Assembly: GCA_023132505.1 (NCBI GenBank) | Contig: JAGLYE010000051.1 | Location: 1 to 8,702, forward strand | Origin: Bacteroidales bacterium | GTDB taxonomy: Bacteria > Bacteroidota > Bacteroidia > Bacteroidales > B18-G4 | DNA: 8,702 nucleotides | Direction of reading: 5' to 3' | Shown: one piece after another, positions 6,104 to 8,702 of the stretch | Layout: every line of letters starts with the position of its first letter | How positions within the stretch are numbered: position 1 is the first letter of the stretch | Translations under genes and position numbers: made by a program | The notes under the pieces: model-generated | What the model was told of the DNA's origin: nothing | The model's input: the letters and a program-made list of their open reading frames with translations, nothing else | Database searches by the model: none

Positions 6104-8596
6104 ATGCTTGAAGGCATGGAAAGAAAGACACTTTTCGTGGATGTAATGCTACCCCTTCCGGTGAAGGGCCTTTTCACCTATAGGGTACCTTTCGAATTGA
6201 ATGATTTCATCATGCCCGGACAACGTGTTGCCATTCAGTTCGGGCGAAGAAAACTTTACACTGCCCTGGTCAGGAAAGTGCATGAAAATATCCCCAAAGC
6301 TTATGCTCCGAAATACATTCTTTCCATTTTGGATGAGCTTCCGATCGTGAATGACATCCAATTCTCCTTCTGGGACTGGATATCGGAATATTATATGTGC
6401 TTTCCGGGTGAGGTTATGAATGCCGCCCTGCCTTCAGCATTCAAACTGGCCAGTGAATCAAAACTAAGGTTGCACCCCGGGTTTACAATCGGTACAACCG
6501 CCCTGAATGAAAAGGAAGCTCTGATCGCAGAGACCCTGATCCACAGAAATACGCTTTCAATAAAGGAAGCTTCAGACATCACAGACCAGTTGAAAATACT
6601 CCCCCTCGTCAATACTCTGATTGAAAAGCAGGTTATCATGCTGGAAGAAGAATTAAAGGACCATTACAAACCTAAAACAGAAGAGTATGTAACCCTGGCC
6701 AGTGTCTTACACGAAGAAAAAGCCCTGGAGGAGGTCTTCAATAGCCTGGAGAAGCGCGCTTTCAAACAGCTTCAGATCCTGGTGGCATACATCAATTTAG
6801 CCAACAAGGAAGATGGCTACCCGGAGATTAGTAAATCCACTTTACTGAAAGCTGCTGATGCCTGCAACACCCAGATGAAGGAACTTGTTAAAAAAGGAAT
6901 TTTTGCACTCCGGCAAAGAACTGTCAGCAGACTGGAGGTAAGGCAGTCGACGGAAGACCCTGCAAAGATCGAATTCAGTGAACCTCAGAAAGAAGCCCTC
7001 GAAAAGATCAGGGATGACTTTATGGAAAGGGATGTGAGCCTGCTGCACGGAGTTACCTCAAGCGGGAAAACTGAGATATACATTCACCTTATCGATGAGG
7101 CATTGAAAAAAGGGAAACAGGTACTTTACCTGCTTCCGGAAATTGCGCTTACCACACAGATCATCTATCGACTGCAAAAATATTTCGGTGGTAAGGTGGG
7201 GGTTTATCATTCGCGTTATAATGAAAGAGAAAGGGTTGAGATCTGGAACAAGGTTAACGCTGATGATCCTGAAAAGCAGTACCGGATAATTTTAGGCGCC
7301 CGCTCGGCCATTTTTCTGCCATTTACAAACCTTGGACTTGTTATCGTGGATGAAGAACATGATCAGTCATATAAGCAGTTTGATCCTGCACCGCGATATC
7401 AGGCCCGTGATTCGGCAATATTCCTTGCCGGCTTACATGAAGCCCGGGTATTGCTGGGTACAGCCACGCCTTCCTTCGAGAGCTATTTCAATGCAAAAAG
7501 CGGGAAATACAGCCTTGTAGAACTCAAGCAACGTTACAGGAACCTCAATATGCCCGAGATCATCATTGCTGATTTCAGGAAGGAATTGTGGAAAAAAGGA
7601 AGCCAGACACATTTTACACAGTTGCTGCTCGACCATATCGAAGAAGCCCTGCGCAAAAAGGAGCAGGTAATCCTCTTTCAGAACCGCCGTGGCTTTTCTC
7701 CAAGGCTGGAGTGTGAAATCTGTGGATGGATCCCCATGTGTATCCATTGCGACATATCCCTTACCTATCATAAGAAAGCCAATCACCTGCGCTGCCATTA
7801 TTGCGGCTATCATACACAGGTGCCTTCAGTATGTTCTGAATGCGGCAGCAGCCGGGTTTTAATGCATGGCCTAGGAACTGAAAAGATCGAAGAAGAGCTT
7901 TCAATTATCTTTCCCGAGGCAAACATCATGCGTATGGATCTGGACACAACCCGCAGAAAGCACTCACATCAGAAAATCATCAATGCCTTTGAGAAGCGCG
8001 AGATCGATGTACTTGTTGGCACCCAGATGGTGACCAAAGGACTTGATTTCGATCATGTCAGTGTGGTCGGCATTATGAATGCCGATAATATGATCAACTT
8101 CCCGGATTTCCGCTCTTATGAGCGCAGCTTTCAGCTGATGGCACAGGTTGCAGGCCGGTCAGGCAGAAAAGAAAGACAAGGAAAGGTGATCATTCAAACC
8201 TTCAACCCGAAACATGAAGTTGTCACTGATGTTGTTGACAACGATTATATTAAGCTTTACAAGTGGCAGATGGCCGAAAGGAACCGTTTTCAATATCCGC
8301 CATATTACCGGCTGATCCAGGTCAGGTTACTATACAAGGATTATAAACTGCTGAATGAAGCTGCAAAGGTTATGGCAGCCCAATTGCACAGCACCTTCCC
8401 CGGCAAAGTACTCGGACCGGAATATCCCCTTGTCTCCAGGGTCAAGAACCAGTACATCAAACAACTCCTCATAAAAACCAGTCGTAAAGAATCCGTTGTG
8501 GCTGTAAAAAATGAACTGCAACGACAGTTAGATGATTTTGCTTCTCTGAAAGAATTCAAGAAAGTGAGGATTCGTGTAGATGTTGATCCACAGTAG
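6104..8596 (+). CDS. priA: Primosomal protein N', PriA replication-restart helicase
   Basis: An 830-residue superfamily 2 3'-to-5' DNA helicase that recognises stalled forks and D-loops and reloads the replicative helicase. Parts in order: N-terminal 3' DNA-binding domain (about 10-110, beginning FVDVMLPLPVKGLFTYRVP), a winged-helix-like region (about 135-280), helicase lobe 1 with Walker A GVTSSGKT (316-323), LLPEIALTTQ (343-352), DEEH (416-419) and GTATPS (452-457). A zinc-binding insert follows with eight cysteines in four CxxC pairs (537/540, 546/549, 564/567, 577/580), then lobe 2 with GTQMVTKGLDF (639-649) and QVAGRSGR (681-688), and the C-terminal domain (about 735-830). No key residue is missing. 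It is about 100 residues longer than E. coli PriA, as is common in Bacteroidota. An in-frame ATG at 6116 (MERKTLF) is an equally reasonable start. It lies 18 bp after pfkA and is probably co-transcribed with it. Confidence 0.97.
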   Translation: MLEGMERKTLFVDVMLPLPVKGLFTYRVPFELNDFIMPGQRVAIQFGRRKLYTALVRKVHENIPKAYAPKYILSILDELPIVNDIQFSFWDWISEYYMCFPGEVMNAALPSAFKLASESKLRLHPGFTIGTTALNEKEALIAETLIHRNTLSIKEASDITDQLKILPLVNTLIEKQVIMLEEELKDHYKPKTEEYVTLASVLHEEKALEEVFNSLEKRAFKQLQILVAYINLANKEDGYPEISKSTLLKAADACNTQMKELVKKGIFALRQRTVSRLEVRQSTEDPAKIEFSEPQKEALEKIRDDFMERDVSLLHGVTSSGKTEIYIHLIDEALKKGKQVLYLLPEIALTTQIIYRLQKYFGGKVGVYHSRYNERERVEIWNKVNADDPEKQYRIILGARSAIFLPFTNLGLVIVDEEHDQSYKQFDPAPRYQARDSAIFLAGLHEARVLLGTATPSFESYFNAKSGKYSLVELKQRYRNLNMPEIIIADFRKELWKKGSQTHFTQLLLDHIEEALRKKEQVILFQNRRGFSPRLECEICGWIPMCIHCDISLTYHKKANHLRCHYCGYHTQVPSVCSECGSSRVLMHGLGTEKIEEELSIIFPEANIMRMDLDTTRRKHSHQKIINAFEKREIDVLVGTQMVTKGLDFDHVSVVGIMNADNMINFPDFRSYERSFQLMAQVAGRSGRKERQGKVIIQTFNPKHEVVTDVVDNDYIKLYKWQMAERNRFQYPPYYRLIQVRLLYKDYKLLNEAAKVMAAQLHSTFPGKVLGPEYPLVSRVKNQYIKQLLIKTSRKESVVAVKNELQRQLDDFASLKEFKKVRIRVDVDPQ

Positions 8597-8603
8597 TATT
8601 GGA

Positions 8604-8652
8604 GTTCGGAGTTCGGAGTTCGGAGTTCGAAGTTTGGAGTTCGGAGTTTGGA
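8604..8652. repeat. Heptad array, GTTCGGA family (copy 2)
   Basis: Seven consecutive 7-bp units: four GTTCGGA, one GTTCGAA and two GTTTGGA. All differences are transitions. The array starts seven bases after the priA stop codon; the bases just before it (TTGGA, 8599-8603) look like the remnant of another unit. The unit and orientation match the short array at 1673-1701. Confidence 0.92.
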
Positions 8653-8682
8653 ATTACTGGTGTCCGGGGAAATTTAGATTGA

Positions 8683-8700
8683 ATTGGCGAAAGGCCCAAT
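8683..8700 (+). other. Small hairpin at the right edge, possible incomplete terminator
   Basis: ATTGGC (8683-8688) can pair with GCCCAAT (8694-8700) with one bulged C and a GAAAG loop. It lies about 90 bp after priA. The window ends two bases later, so a following T tract cannot be seen; it may be a terminator or a chance match. Confidence 0.2.
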
Positions 8701-8702
8701 GG

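Overview
The window looks like ordinary chromosome from a member of the Bacteroidota, probably a Bacteroidales-like lineage. Four things point there. The leftmost gene encodes a DUF5687-type membrane protein, a family I know essentially from Bacteroidota. Several genes are preceded by the Bacteroidota -7 promoter element TAnnTTTG rather than a sigma70-type -10. Clear Shine-Dalgarno sequences are absent before the starts. The PriA helicase has the longer form usual in this phylum. No rRNA, tRNA, CRISPR array, transposase, integrase or phage gene is visible.

Layout: (1) 33-1514, minus strand: DUF5687 multi-pass membrane protein. (2) 1515-1801: divergent intergenic region with an operator-like inverted repeat, a composite heptanucleotide repeat array and tandem -7 elements. 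(3) 1802-2611, plus: stand-alone CHAD-domain protein. (4) 2612-2733: a second heptad family and a likely promoter. (5) 2734-3852, plus: AI-2E/PerM-family membrane protein. (6) 3882-5069, plus: THUMP-domain RlmL-like RNA guanine-N2 methyltransferase, with a -7 element almost touching its start codon. (7) 5105-6085, plus: ATP-dependent 6-phosphofructokinase. (8) 6104-8596, plus: primosomal helicase PriA. (9) 8597-8702: another heptad array and an incomplete hairpin at the window edge.

The five plus-strand genes form a close co-directional run. Gaps of 29, 35 and 18 bp separate the last four, so these may be partly co-transcribed. The products (membrane transport, RNA modification, glycolysis, replication restart) do not form one pathway, and I read this as a housekeeping neighbourhood rather than a dedicated system.

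The most unusual content is non-coding. Four arrays of 7-bp tandem repeats, of three sequence families, sit in the gaps. Three start at or within a few bases of stop codons. One is a junction of two families. The same two families recur elsewhere in the window, and nearly all unit-to-unit differences are transitions. I found no convincing new defence, mobile or biosynthetic system.
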